From Pigoraptor chileana (Eukaryota; Opisthokonta; Filasterea): 23,957 bases of DNA. The position numbers and the translations under genes are program-made. Each line of letters begins with the position of its first letter. The first letter of the stretch is position 1. This document shows positions 9,947 to 20,600 of this stretch, piece by piece. The stretch spans positions 1 through 23,957 of the forward strand of contig CALSCR010001953.1 of the NCBI GenBank assembly GCA_943704495.1, in the 5' to 3' direction. The notes beneath the pieces were generated by a model. The model was not told the origin of the DNA. It saw nothing but the letters and a program-made list of their open reading frames with translations, and made no database searches.

Positions 9947-12517
9947 CTACACGCGCTGTCCCTTCCGCACATAGTCGGCGTCGGTGTTGAGTGCATGGCC
10001 CGCGTGGCTGCGGTATTCGCTGTTGAGCACCGGGTTCATCACAACATTAATAGACGCATCGTTGCTTCCTCTGCCATACGAACCCCGGATGGCGCCCGTC
10101 CGTCTCCGGTACAAAACGACGCAGACTGCCACTGCCGCCACTGCGACCACTCCGCCAATTGCGGCACCCGCAGCCGCACCCGCGCTCACTCCCGACGATG
10201 ACGGGGAGCTCGATGCATCTGACGCCGTGCCATCGGTTGCGCTGCCACCTCCACCGCCACTTCGCCCTCCTTCAATCGATGCTGTTGTTGTTGTTGTCGA
10301 TGTGGGATTCAACTTGGTGGTGGCTGGCATCCTTGCGGCTGTTGTTGTTGTAGTTGTTGCTGTTGTTGTTGTTGTTGTTGTTGATGTGGGATTCAACACA
10401 GTGGTGGCCGGCATCCTTGCAGCAGTTGTTGTTGCTGCTGTCCTTGGACCAACGGCTGTTGTCGATCGCGCATCCCCGGCGCTGTACACGAGGCCGTCTG
10501 CCTGGACGACACGAACCACGTGGCTCAGCGAGAGAAAGTAGTACGTGTTCTTGACAAAGGGGTGGATGTTGGGTCCCGTGGGCACGCTGATCCCAAGGGA
10601 GTCCAGTGCACCCTGGCCAGTCGAGTCGATGACGAGCGGAGGGCACTGTGCAACCGACGCCCGGCACCGCCCCGTGTATCCGAGCCAGGAGATCACGTGC
10701 GAGATGGAGCACGTCGGGCACGCGCGCACGTACAGCATGTCGGCAGGCAGCAGCGTGGCCACGAGTGCATCGTAGTTTGTGACGTCGACAGAGACGTTTT
10801 TGAATGCGACCGACAGCCCGTTCCACTGCGCGGGGGCGCCCTGCAACATCGCCTGGGCCGCAATCGCCGTGGTGAGGTACATGCCGATCCCAAAATTCCA
10901 TCCCCACGACGTGAAGTCCGAACAGTCTAGCCCTGCAGAGTGCGCGCCAACAAGAACGCCGTTCCACCGCCAGACGTCACTCGACGGCACCCAGTTGGGC
11001 ACGTGATGGTGCTGGTACGTTGCCTTGCCAACCAGGGACTGCAACGACGCAATGTAGCGCTCCCGAAGCCATCCCGGCGGAAGCGCATCGACGCTCGGCA
11101 GCGGCGGAAACAATGCGGGCTGCGGCCCCCACCCAGTGTATCGGGCCATGCTCGACGCCAGGTACCACTTGGACTGTGGGTCTGCCGCCCACTGCGATGA
11201 GTTCCCGCGCGATGCCGTCGCAAAGTCCGCTGTCAGGTTGTCGTAAGTGTATGCAATGTAGTATGGGCTCTTGTATCTGCGGCGCGGCGCAACAAAGAAC
11301 GGCGGCTGCAGGATCACCTTCCACGCCGAGGTGGACGCATTCGCTGCACACAGCTGCGCGCTTTCACCGGACGCCGCGGCGAAAACGAACCCGGCGAGGG
11401 ACGGCACAGACGCGCCCTGTGCCCTTGCGTCGACAGCAGCCACGTAAGCCTCCGTCAGCGGCGGATACACAAGCCCCATTATGTCCACCTTGCTCTTGTA
11501 CTCCGGGATGCCGTTGAATGCAGAGAACGTCATTTGCGACCCCTGCGTCACCATGCGCACCGCTGCCGCACCCGCCGCATCAAGCGCCGCGCGCAGCTCG
11601 GGTGTGGTGACGTCAGCGGTCCTGTTGACGGCATCGTATGTCCCGGCCACAAGCACAACTGACGTGGCTTTGACTGCATCGGCGCGGATGGCGGCGCTGG
11701 GGAAGGCTACAATTGCAGCCATCGACTTTGGTGGGGGCGCGCACGCTGCTATTCTCACGCCCGCAGTGGCGTATGGGGCCAGGGACTGGAAAGCGGTGAT
11801 GTCAACCACTGGTGCAAATGTGCTGCCAACAAGCCTCACGACGCGCACAAGAGGACTCGCAGTGAGCTGGCCAATGACGATTTCGTCCGTCCCGTCGGCG
11901 CCAAGGTCGACTGTGGCGAGTGACACGCCGTCGGCATATGCGCTGCCAGCAAAGGGATTGAACGGGCCGTACCGCAGTGAGCCTGACGTGCCATTGTACA
12001 CTGCAATCGACGCAGCGGCAGCGCCCTCTCCAGAAGCAACGACAAGATCCATCTCACCGTCGCCATCCACATCACCCGAGGCGAGCTGAAGACCTCCTGG
12101 AGACGACAGCGATGCATCGACGGTCATGTTCAGGCGTACGCTGAATGTTGCGCCATCAAGTATCACGACGGTCGTGCGTCCCGCCGCACCCGTTGCCGGG
12201 GCAACATGCACGGCCACATCCTGGTAGCCGCGCGAGCGAAAGTCAGCGCATGTAATGGACGAAGGGACGCCGCCGTTGACCCGCGGAAGGTCGAAGGTGG
12301 CAGTGACCTTGCCAGTTTGTCCGCTTATGGTGTATAAGGTGGCGGACGCGCTGCCGCCTGTGACCAGATTCGGATTGCCCTGGCCCGTCGTGTCACAAAT
12401 AGCAATGGCACCCGTGAGGAACTGTGCGGATGATGGAGATATTGCGAAGACAGAAACGACAACCACGGTGAACAGCCAGGCACCGGCTGCACACGCAGCA
12501 CAGGGCAGTGACGGCAT
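9947..12517 (-). CDS. Secreted, membrane-anchored FG-GAP-like / NlpC-P60-like protein, single exon
   Basis: One uninterrupted frame of 856 residues. I chose the ATG at 12517 because a signal peptide starts there (hydrophobic WLFTVVVVSVFAIS, likely cleavage after about residue 32); the frame is open a further 57 codons upstream. Residues about 35-260 look like FG-GAP/integrin-alpha-type beta-propeller blades, with a calcium-loop-like DVDGDGEMDLVV (149-160) and DLGADGTDEIVIG (204-216). Residues about 480-680 resemble an NlpC/P60-type cysteine hydrolase: YQHHHVPNW, then GLDCSDFTSW with probable nucleophile C532, then ISHVISWLG with probable catalytic H607 and VIDSTGQG. Such enzymes cut peptidoglycan peptides or related amides. 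A Thr-rich stalk (about 695-746) includes a duplicated AARMPATT-x-LNPTS unit. A Gly/Ser linker, one membrane span (about 778-802) and a basic YRRR stop-transfer lead to a cytosolic tail of about 50 residues. It is the only intronless gene here. The exact substrate is unknown. Confidence 0.82.
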   Translation of the reverse strand: MPSLPCAACAAGAWLFTVVVVSVFAISPSSAQFLTGAIAICDTTGQGNPNLVTGGSASATLYTISGQTGKVTATFDLPRVNGGVPSSITCADFRSRGYQDVAVHVAPATGAAGRTTVVILDGATFSVRLNMTVDASLSSPGGLQLASGDVDGDGEMDLVVASGEGAAAASIAVYNGTSGSLRYGPFNPFAGSAYADGVSLATVDLGADGTDEIVIGQLTASPLVRVVRLVGSTFAPVVDITAFQSLAPYATAGVRIAACAPPPKSMAAIVAFPSAAIRADAVKATSVVLVAGTYDAVNRTADVTTPELRAALDAAGAAAVRMVTQGSQMTFSAFNGIPEYKSKVDIMGLVYPPLTEAYVAAVDARAQGASVPSLAGFVFAAASGESAQLCAANASTSAWKVILQPPFFVAPRRRYKSPYYIAYTYDNLTADFATASRGNSSQWAADPQSKWYLASSMARYTGWGPQPALFPPLPSVDALPPGWLRERYIASLQSLVGKATYQHHHVPNWVPSSDVWRWNGVLVGAHSAGLDCSDFTSWGWNFGIGMYLTTAIAAQAMLQGAPAQWNGLSVAFKNVSVDVTNYDALVATLLPADMLYVRACPTCSISHVISWLGYTGRCRASVAQCPPLVIDSTGQGALDSLGISVPTGPNIHPFVKNTYYFLSLSHVVRVVQADGLVYSAGDARSTTAVGPRTAATTTAARMPATTVLNPTSTTTTTTTATTTTTTAARMPATTKLNPTSTTTTTASIEGGRSGGGGGSATDGTASDASSSPSSSGVSAGAAAGAAIGGVVAVAAVAVCVVLYRRRTGAIRGSYGRGSNDASINVVMNPVLNSEYRSHAGHALNTDADYVRKGQRV
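10283..10431 (-). repeat. Duplicated Thr-stalk segment with (CAA)n tracts
   Basis: Two copies of about 50 bp, coding AARMPATT(V/K)LNPTS, are each flanked by triplet repeats that encode poly-Thr. The repeat is inside the coding frame and keeps phase. Confidence 0.9.
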
Positions 12518-13138
12518 TCCGGGCGTCTCCACCGCACAGTCGGCACGTGGGTTCCCTCTCCCGCACCGTAACAAGAGCTCAATAGTCACAATGTAACGGC
12601 TGCAGCAGGGCCCTATCAGACGCGATTGCAATTGAGATTCCGTACTTTCATGCAATACAACATAGTGTGGGAGGAACCAGCAATGCACTGTGAGTCAGTG
12701 TTGACCGCCGCAACAGTGTCAGTGGATGTAATTGAAACAAACCAATACACATCAAAAAAGGCAAATGTATGGTCACGTGATTTGGGGGCAAATATTGCCG
12801 CCAGCGGGAAAGGGTCAGTCAAATTCTGTAGTGTCGACTGAGTGCCCCTCAGTGGCTAAAATGTCGTCATATCTCAGCTGTGAAAGTCCATCCAAGCAAT
12901 TGCACGCACGTCGTGTGTGTCTGCATGTATTAAATTATTCAACAATCGGCACGATCCAATCACGCTGATCGCTGCAAACAGTATCCGGCACGCGGTTCGG
13001 CAGGCCTCTCACCCCGGCACCCCTTCACACAACACAACAACCGGCATAACACACATGCGATAACACGCGACAAAAGTGGCTTCCACGGCAACAACAATTG
13101 CAGGCAACTCTTTTTTGAGTGCTGCTCGTGGATAAAAA
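12518..13138. other. Spacer upstream of the surface-protein gene
   Basis: No further gene supported. It contains the promoter side of the minus-strand gene starting at 12517 and the 3' end of the next minus-strand gene. A short inverted repeat, ACTC-(T)6-GAGT, lies at about 13108-13121. Confidence 0.55.
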
Positions 13139-15583
13139 TCACGGCTGGGCCGACTGGGTGTGCTGTGTATCGGCATGCTGGTCGCCGTACTTCCCAAAAG
13201 CAAGATAGGCAACAACGGCCGTGAGAAGCAAGTCCGTTGTGTGAGTGAGGACGTAGAGGAGGACAATGCGCCCGCCCTTGTTCCTCAGCCTCGGTATGAA
13301 GCGCATAATGTCCAGTTCAAGTCCAATGCCACTGTTGTCGGTTGTTGGTTCGGAGGGGGGAAGGGAGGGAAGGTCGGCGTGTGCATTTTTGGAGGGAGGG
13401 AGCGAAGGGTGAGCATGTGCATTTTTGTAATATAGGTAATATTAGTGTTGTTGAAGTTGGTTGTGTGCAGGGGTTGAGTGCGGGATTTGGTAAGAACGTA
13501 AGAATTGAGAGCGGGAGATAAGTCTCCAAATAACAACAGCTTACACAACACATTAAACACACGCATACATTGAATACCATACTGGCAGTTTAAGTTATGA
13601 ACGGGCCTGTATCAGGCAACACGAACACAGATAAGCGACGCGGCTCGAAAGACAGTTCGGGTATACCCACACAAAGCCAAGTGCCGAGAACCACTCGCTG
13701 ACAAAGAAGGCAAACTCCTTGGTTGCCATGCGTGCATCGGGTTCCACCGCAAACGAAAGAATGATCGAAGACACGAGGAATCCAAGCACAAAACGCGGGA
13801 AACGGTCCCACAGCACAAGAAGTGAGTCGCCCACGCGCGCACAACGTGACTTTTGAGGCAGAGGGGCGTCGTCGTATGCGTCATTTCTGCTTTCGCGGGG
13901 TGCTTCGGTGTCTTGTGGAGCGAGAGAGCGAGACATGGGATGGTTCAAGTCAATATCTCAGGCGCTATGCCACTTCACAACGAGGCTGAGACACGAGAGA
14001 GAGAGTAAGAGAGTGACAGAGTGACAGAGTGACAGAGTGACAGAGTGACAGAGTGACAGAGTGACAGAGTAAGAGAGAGAGTGTGTGTGTGAGACAGAGA
14101 GAGAGAGAGAGAGAGAAGGCGGCACATAGGGACAGTATTTGCCTACCAGAAAGACTGCGCCGACGGACACAGATGGCGGTAATCACAAGGTGATGGGGCC
14201 GATGAGAGTGTTCTGGATCATCTTCACAATGGCGGCCGTGCTGTGTGTGAGGTGATGTCAGTGTGTTGTTTGCATTATCAAGGCAAGTTAAGTTAGTGTC
14301 AAATGAGCTTAAAGAAGTGGTTTGAATATAGCCATAGAGATGAAGGACTGGGTGTATCACGTGCTGTGCCAATGGACTCCATACCACAGGAGAGATGTAG
14401 GATTCAAGTCAGTGTCATAGGCGCTGTGCCCATGGACTCCACAATACCACAAGAGAGAGAGAGAGATAGATTTAGGATTCAAGTCAGTGTAATAGGCGCT
14501 GTGCCCATGGACTTCTTAACACAAGACAGAGAGGGAGAGAGGGGGAGAGAGAGAGAGGAACGCACCTGACAGTGTCTCCGTTGCGAATGGTGGCGCTGGC
14601 AATCACCGCGCCCGTGCTGTCGACAGAGCCCCCAATCCATGCACCCGCAGTCTGGTCGTTGAAATCAAGCGCAAATGCCTTGGATAGGATGGGCAGAAGC
14701 GGGATCTGGGGGACGGTAAAGATGCTCAAGATCGCAATGGCAAGTTGTCCAGTCGCCTGTTCAGCCCCAATCGCACTCACAATCGCCGTCGCCGCAGAGG
14801 ACCCGCAGATGGTCGCGCCTCCGACCATAACAATCGCCTCCTTGTCGTCGATGTGAAGAACGCGCGTTGCGAAAATATACATGACGCAAATGATGAAGAC
14901 GGTATCGACGAGGCGACGAGGAATCCGCGGAGACCGAGGTGCCCAATCTCACTGAAGTTGGTGAGAAGCAAGACGACGGAAATCTTAATATAAAACTCGG
15001 GCTTCACGACGGGATACAGCCACATTGGCAGATTGTGCGCAGGAGCGGCTCCAGTCTCCGGATCCTTTGGCGCTCGCCGCACAGAGTAAATAGTGTTTGA
15101 AAAAATCATTCCGATGATAATGGTCCAAATGGCGTCGCCAAAACCAATCTTGTGCACCCACACTTGCGCGCCAATATTTTTCGAAACGAGCGACAGAAAC
15201 CACAGAAAGAGAAGTCCAAGCGTCCATTTAATGTGAAACACGTACGGATTCGTAAAGTAGAACGAGATGAGTATTGCACCGACCATCGCCACCAAAAGCA
15301 GCGGGAGCCCGATGAGGATGTGCTTGCTAGCGTATGCCATCCATGGACGACTCATCCACGGGAGCATCTGGGGAAATGGCAGCCCATACACCTGGACAAT
15401 GATCCAGATGCTAATGAGGAATGCAAATCCCACCCATACGGCCCACCACTCCTCCGATCGCAAGAGCGGTTTCATGGCACGGATGAGTCTCCGGTATTGC
15501 GGCTCGACAGGCGGCGGAGCAGCTGCTGCTGAGGGCGGTTGTGTGTCGACGAACTCCGCAACGCTCACACATGCAGACGCCAT
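13139..15583 (-). CDS. UPF0324/YeiH-like multi-pass membrane protein, four exons, two frame breaks
   Basis: Exons 15583-14566, 14240-14147, 13911-13671 and 13331-13139 read as one UPF0324 (YeiH) family protein of about 515 residues, a family of putative anion/sulfate exporters in the cell membrane. Seen: a soluble Pro/Ala-rich N-terminus, about a dozen hydrophobic spans, GDAIWTIIIGMIF, KPEFYIKISVVLLL, the hallmark GGATICGSSAATAI, GAWIGGSVDSTGAVIASA, VKMIQNTLIGPIT, WDRFPRFVLGFLVSS, and a C-terminal GIGLELDIM and LLTAVVAYLAFGKY. Two places lose one base of frame: about 14912 (exon 1) and about 14189 (exon 2). Both have the form CC|T and both would be explained by one missing C in a short C run. 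Either the assembly has dropped bases or the gene has begun to decay. The start ATG gives a clean N-terminus; an upstream in-frame start at 15682 would add a hydrophobic piece. Introns 1 and 2 hold dispersed repeats. Confidence 0.8.
13932..13980 (-). repeat. Dispersed repeat, type A copy at an inferred splice acceptor
   Basis: On the minus strand: GTGGCATAGCGCCTGAGA, then ATTGACTTGAACC and TCGCTCTCTCGC. The acceptor AAG at 13914-13912 follows about 20 bases later. TTGAC could be the branch site, 38 bases before the AG. Sense to the membrane-protein gene. Confidence 0.85.
14008..14118 (-). repeat. 8-bp satellite (TCTGTCAC)n and CT repeats in intron 2
   Basis: About seven near-perfect units of GTGACAGA on the plus strand, followed by GA/GT simple repeats. 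On the transcribed strand this is a long pyrimidine-rich tract. Confidence 0.92.
14361..14518 (-). repeat. Tandem cluster of three type A dispersed-repeat copies
   Basis: Minus-strand copies at 14518-14469, 14445-14393 and a truncated one at 14382-14361. Each begins with GTCCATGGGCACAGCGCC or a variant, and the two full ones contain CACTGACTTGAATCCTA followed by CT repeats. All are sense to the minus-strand membrane-protein gene, in its first intron. Confidence 0.92.
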
Positions 15584-17605
15584 CTTTTGCAAATCAAGAA
15601 CTCGACTGGAGGATCTTTTCAACAATAACTTAAACCAAAAACAAACAAACAAAATGACGAAAATTGTGCACGAATGATGCACATAAAAGACTCACGCCGA
15701 CTTGTTTTTAGCGTTGCAACATTCTCCAAGAGTTTGCATGGCTCCCAATGTGTAACATGGGAGAGTGATATTTGTGTCAAATCAGTTCGAGTATGGGTGC
15801 TGCATTAGGCACATTGGGCAGCCACAGAAAGTACATGTGCGTCTGCTCATCGAAAGGCATCGATAGGCATCGAAAGGCAGAGAACTCACTGTGTGTTCTG
15901 CCGGGGCAAAGGTGAGCACGGGGCTTGTAGGGAGGTTGGCATGTGCCCCCGCACTCCACACTGGGTCCACCAATCCCATCGCCCGCCTGGACAGAAAAAG
16001 CACAGTCTGCGAATTTGAGTATTGCATTTATGTTCCTATTGCGCAGTACTCTCCCATTCAAACTCCAAATAAGCTACTTTTTGATTTAGTATGACTCTGG
16101 TATGGCGTATCTTCTAAAAATTCATACCTTGCCAGGCGGGAGTGGACGCTCCAAACAACTGACCCACCGGAAGAGAAGGTAGTGCCACCAGCGACACACT
16201 CTGCAAGTAAAGTACTTGCTTGGCGGACCGAAACCGAGTTCGAAAGTACACCCTGGGGTTCTCAATTTACAGACAGTTCAAGTTGACAAGATGAAGTTAG
16301 TGTCTTATAACGTCATACGTCTCAGTGCAGAACAGTATGCTGCTGCCGCCTCTGATGCACGCACACACGCACATACTCGCTATCTCTCGCTTGTACCTTC
16401 CATTCACGACTCAATTGTCCTCAGCGCAGTCCATCTTTGAACTGCCAGGTATTCTCGGCCCTTGCTTCCCGATAAGAGCCGCCTCTCTATGCTTTTGTCA
16501 ACAGTCAGCGAGGTCAGCCCGAAGCACCCTCGTGTCTTGAACCCTAGAGAGTGCGGAAAATGTGAAATTCCGCCAAGCAGTGAGGGACATCATTCTCGTG
16601 GCGAGACAGCCGCTGGTCCTCAAGCTGTCTGATTGCTGCAAGTGCCTGCGTGGCTCCCTCGATTTCTCTACCACGGCTGTTTGAGGCCGCGTGCATTGAA
16701 TCACTCCAAGTGTTTCAAAGTGAAGGATGTCTCCGTTGCAACGTGTTCGTTCGTTCGACCTCTGATCAATGGGTGCTTTGGAGTGAGGAATGTGTCTCGC
16801 TGGTGGCCGCCGTGCATTCTCAATCAGGTCACCAACCGTCATAGGACGCTCGCAAGGTGCACCCAAATCTTCTCATAAATGAAAGAAAATCGTTTTTCTG
16901 ACCAAAACGATTATTCTGCGTTATCCAAAGTTTGTGATCAGAATCAATGACTTCCCTCCAATTCAGTCGGCCTTTCTCAGTGGAGTGACTACTGAATGAT
17001 CAGATATTGAACGGCACTGACACCAACACAACACCCAGGATTGTTGCATAATACGCCCGATGCAATGGTCACGTGATGCGAGTAAATTCCAGATAATTCG
17101 GGGTCTCGATTTTGGCGCTCTCCATTCGAAAAAAGGCGGGAAAAGCAAAGTCAAAACTGAGGCAACATCAAAATGTCTTTTATTCAACGGTCGATATCAC
17201 ATCCATGCAACGTAAAAAACGCACAACGCAAACAGACACGCATACACACAAACATACTCACAGAGACACATAAAAAGCACAGAATAGCACTTTCAAAAAA
17301 ACAAACCAAATTTTGAAGATACGCACACAAAACACACACGAGATTATTTGTAGTTGAACTTGCGGTGCTATACTCGGCGAACGGGAATTGTGTTTCTCGA
17401 AGATACACTTTGGTTTTTGAGTCTCTCTTCCAACACGAAGACACACTTTGGTTTTTGAGTCTCTCTTCCAACACAGCGGGCGTGCGTGTGTGCACAGACG
17501 ACAGCAGCATAAATATGGCGCCGTTTGCGCCTCATTTGTGCTTCTTCTGAACGGACGTCGTGCTTCATTCGCATTCGCAATACGCACTCATCGGATTCAA
17601 CCCCC
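15584..17605. other. Divergent two-kilobase spacer with no supported gene
   Basis: This lies between two gene starts pointing away from each other. I saw a three-unit 10-bp repeat (TCGAAAGGCA-like, 15850-15879), an AT-rich stretch at about 16870-16960, and open frames without protein-like character. Promoters of both neighbours, and possibly leader introns, must be here. Confidence 0.55.
17405..17474. repeat. Perfect 32-bp direct repeat upstream of PLK4
   Basis: Two identical copies (17405-17436 and 17443-17474), spacing 38 bp, each containing TTTTTGAGTCTCTCTTCC. They lie 130-200 bases before the PLK4 ATG, in leader or promoter sequence. Confidence 0.95.
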
Positions 17606-20600
17606 ATGACGCGACAACAACAGCGCCGCCCGTCATCCGTCGCACTTGCAACCGACCCGCGTGCATCACGTGCATCACGTGCGTCGCGTGTGTCAGCAAA
17701 GTGCGCTGAAATGGGCATTGACGCGTATGATGTGCGCGAGGCGATTGGCAAGGGCGGCTTTGGTTCGGTCTTCCACGCCGTGTCACGTGCCGACGGTGCG
17801 CATGTGGCCGTGAAGGTCATTGACAAACGCGCAATGCGCAGCGCACATCTCGTCCGCCGTGTGCGTAACGAGGTTGAGATTCACTCGCTTTTGCGGCATC
17901 CGTCCGTGTCGGAACTGCATGATTTCTTTGAAGATTCACGGAATGTGTATCTGGTGCTTGAACTCTGCGACGGCGGGGACCTCGGTCAGTACGTGAAACG
18001 CCACGGGGCGCTCTCCGAATGCGATGCACGCCGGCTCTTTGCGCAGGTTGTGGATGGCGTCGCCTACTTGCACTCGATCGGCATCATGCACCGCGATCTC
18101 AAGTTGTCGAACATTCTCCTCACACAGGACGACATGTGCGCCAAAATAGCCGATTTTGGACTTGCGGCGCGACTTGACGACGCTAACGATAAGAGAGACA
18201 CTCTCTGCGGCACTCCCAATTTCATTTCGCCCGAGATTGTCGCGCGGCTGCCGCATGGGCGCGCGTGCGATGTGTGGTCGCTCGGGTGCATTCTGTACAC
18301 GCTGCTGGTCGGAGTGTCGCCGTTTGAGGGAGAGGGGGTCGAGGCCACTCTTGAGCGCGTGCGACGGTGCGACTATGTCATTCCGTCGACGGTCTCTTCG
18401 CAGGCGGCGGATCTGATTTCGCGCCTCCTTGAGAGTGATCCCGAGCGGCGCCCAATACTGAGGGATGTCATTGCGCACCCCTTCCTCGCGGGCGCAATGC
18501 CGCTCTTTGGCAGCACTGGCGTGGGCCCCGAATGCAATCCATACGAGACGCCTGTTGTTGCCGGCGGCGCAACAACACTCGGCAGCAGCGTACGTGACAG
18601 CGGGCTTGCTAGCTCCCATGTGAGCAGTGTGCGGCGGCGCACCATGGCAACGGACGACGGCAAGCCCGGTGTGAATAGGGAGCTTTTTGCAGCAAAGGCC
18701 AAGGGACTGCAAGCGGAGGGTGTGTCTGGTAACCGACAGGGTGACCGCGCCGGCAATTGTCCGCTTGCTCCTCTGAATGGCCGCCGCCTCCGGCCAATGC
18801 GCCAGGAGGCGAAAAACGTTGTTCTTGCCGTTGAAACTGGAGGTCACGTGCGTCTTGAGTTTATGCGCGACGGCGCCGTTTACGAGGTGTTCCGGGTGGA
18901 GTCCGATGGACTGACGGTGCGTTGCTTGCCCCAATTGATCAAAAATGCCCCGGGGGGGGGGGGGGCTTTTTATTTGGTTGCGTGGGCAGTATTTTTGTAA
19001 AATGTGTTTGCTTCTTTTTAAGTACTTTGCATACTCTAACATTATCGGTACAACGCTGCGTGTGTGTGTGTGTGTGTCTTATCACAGATTTCGATCAAGC
19101 AAGCGACAGACGTGGCGCAGACGACGTATTCTCTGGAGTCGCTGCCGATTCGCTATCGCCGAAAGTATGCATATGCCGCAAAGTTTTGCAGTCTTGTTCG
19201 CTCCAAGACCCCCAAGGTGCGTGCAGAGGTGTCGGCCGTATGTGTGTCTTGTGTGCATGCATGTGTATGTGTCTATTCCTGGTATGCGTGCAACGTGGCG
19301 GCGACTGTGTGTGTGTATGTCTGTATCCCCTGTGTGTGTGTGTGTGTGTGTGCGTATGTGTACGTGTTTGTGTATGCGTCTATCCCCCGCCATGCGTGCA
19401 CGTGGAGGATCTATCCCTGTGCGGGAGTGTTTATGTGCGTGTGTGCGCATTTGTTTTGATAGAGAACATATGGGCAATCGTCTGTTTTTGAAGTGTTGGT
19501 GGTTCTGCTTCGTTTGGCAATCAGTCACACACAAAACAGCTGAGTTTCTCACCATTTCTACTTAATCCTCGCAGGTAACTTACTACTCAGATCTCGCCGC
19601 GTGCATTCTGTACGAAAACGAACCCTCGCCCGATTTCGAGGCTCGCTTTTACAGCGGCGCGCGACTGCATCGGTCAGCCGTCCTCGTGGCCACTGCCGAC
19701 ACGCACGCACACGCACACTCGCATTCTACCAACAACAACGGTGTTGCTGCGTACGTGTACAAGGTCACCGAGGCCGATGGCACGCAGCACGTGATCGGTG
19801 GGTCGACGTCACAGAGTAACATTACGCCGGCTGTGACGCTTCTTCTCGCGCACGCGGCAGAGGGACTGAAGCGATGCGCGGCGATTGAGGCGGGCTTGTC
19901 TGCGCTCGAGGGAGCGTCGGGGACGGCGGACACGGCGCCGTCGTTCTTTCCTGTTACAGTCTCACGACGACCGGCAGCTGTCCAGACTGTCCAGACCGCC
20001 GCCGAACAGAAGAGCCAATCGGCTCCGCTCCCTAGTGGAACGGACCACAGCGCCCTTGCCAGTCACGTGAGGTCGACGACGCAGCCGCCCCCCACGCACG
20101 CCCCGGCTGAGGCGGGATGCACACGTGCCGTGGGTGTGTCGGCTGTGAGCAGCGTCGGCGCGTCGTCATCACGGAGGTCGGCGTCGTCATGCGCGCCAAT
20201 TGTGTGGGCATCGTGTCTCGGGGGCGTCGTGTGGGGCATGCAGCTGTCGAATGGAGAGGTGTGGCTGCTGTTTGCTGACGGCGTGCGCATGGGCGTGGCA
20301 CCGAGCGGGTTGCACGTGACCATCGTCGATGCCAAGGGCACTCTCTCGAGGTGCGTTGCGTTGGCTCTCCGCATGTTCAGCTGACTTGCTCGTATTCTTG
20401 TGTGCCTGTCTTCTTTTTGTCTTTTGGTCGTGTGAAGTCCATGGGCACAGTGCCTAAGACACTGACTTGAATCCTACATCTTTCAGTCCTGTTATGCTAT
20501 TTTTGGCCAGCCCAACTCGACCACCAGGTGTATGCAGCTGCTCACGCCCTAATACTTCACTTACCTTTATATATGTATTAGGATGGCCATCGATGCCTCA

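Noticed and set aside
10159-10554. Plus-strand leucine/tryptophan-rich frames
   Set aside because: These are shadows of the poly-Thr stalk of the minus-strand surface protein; the leucine runs come from the triplet repeat.
16225-16265. TTCGAAA-containing segment resembling a tRNA T-loop
   Set aside because: No acceptor stem, D-arm or anticodon arm could be paired around it. No tRNA or rRNA was found anywhere in the window.
16498-16866. Minus-strand frame of 122 codons in the divergent spacer
   Set aside because: No recognisable motif, low protein-like character and no partner exons with matching splice phase. It could be chance in GC-richer DNA.
20487-20581. Alternative PLK4 exon beginning after the TTTCAG at 20486
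   Set aside because: The protein frame across 20350 to 20582 restores the conserved end of the third polo box; using 20486 would insert unrelated sequence. It may still occur as a minor isoform.
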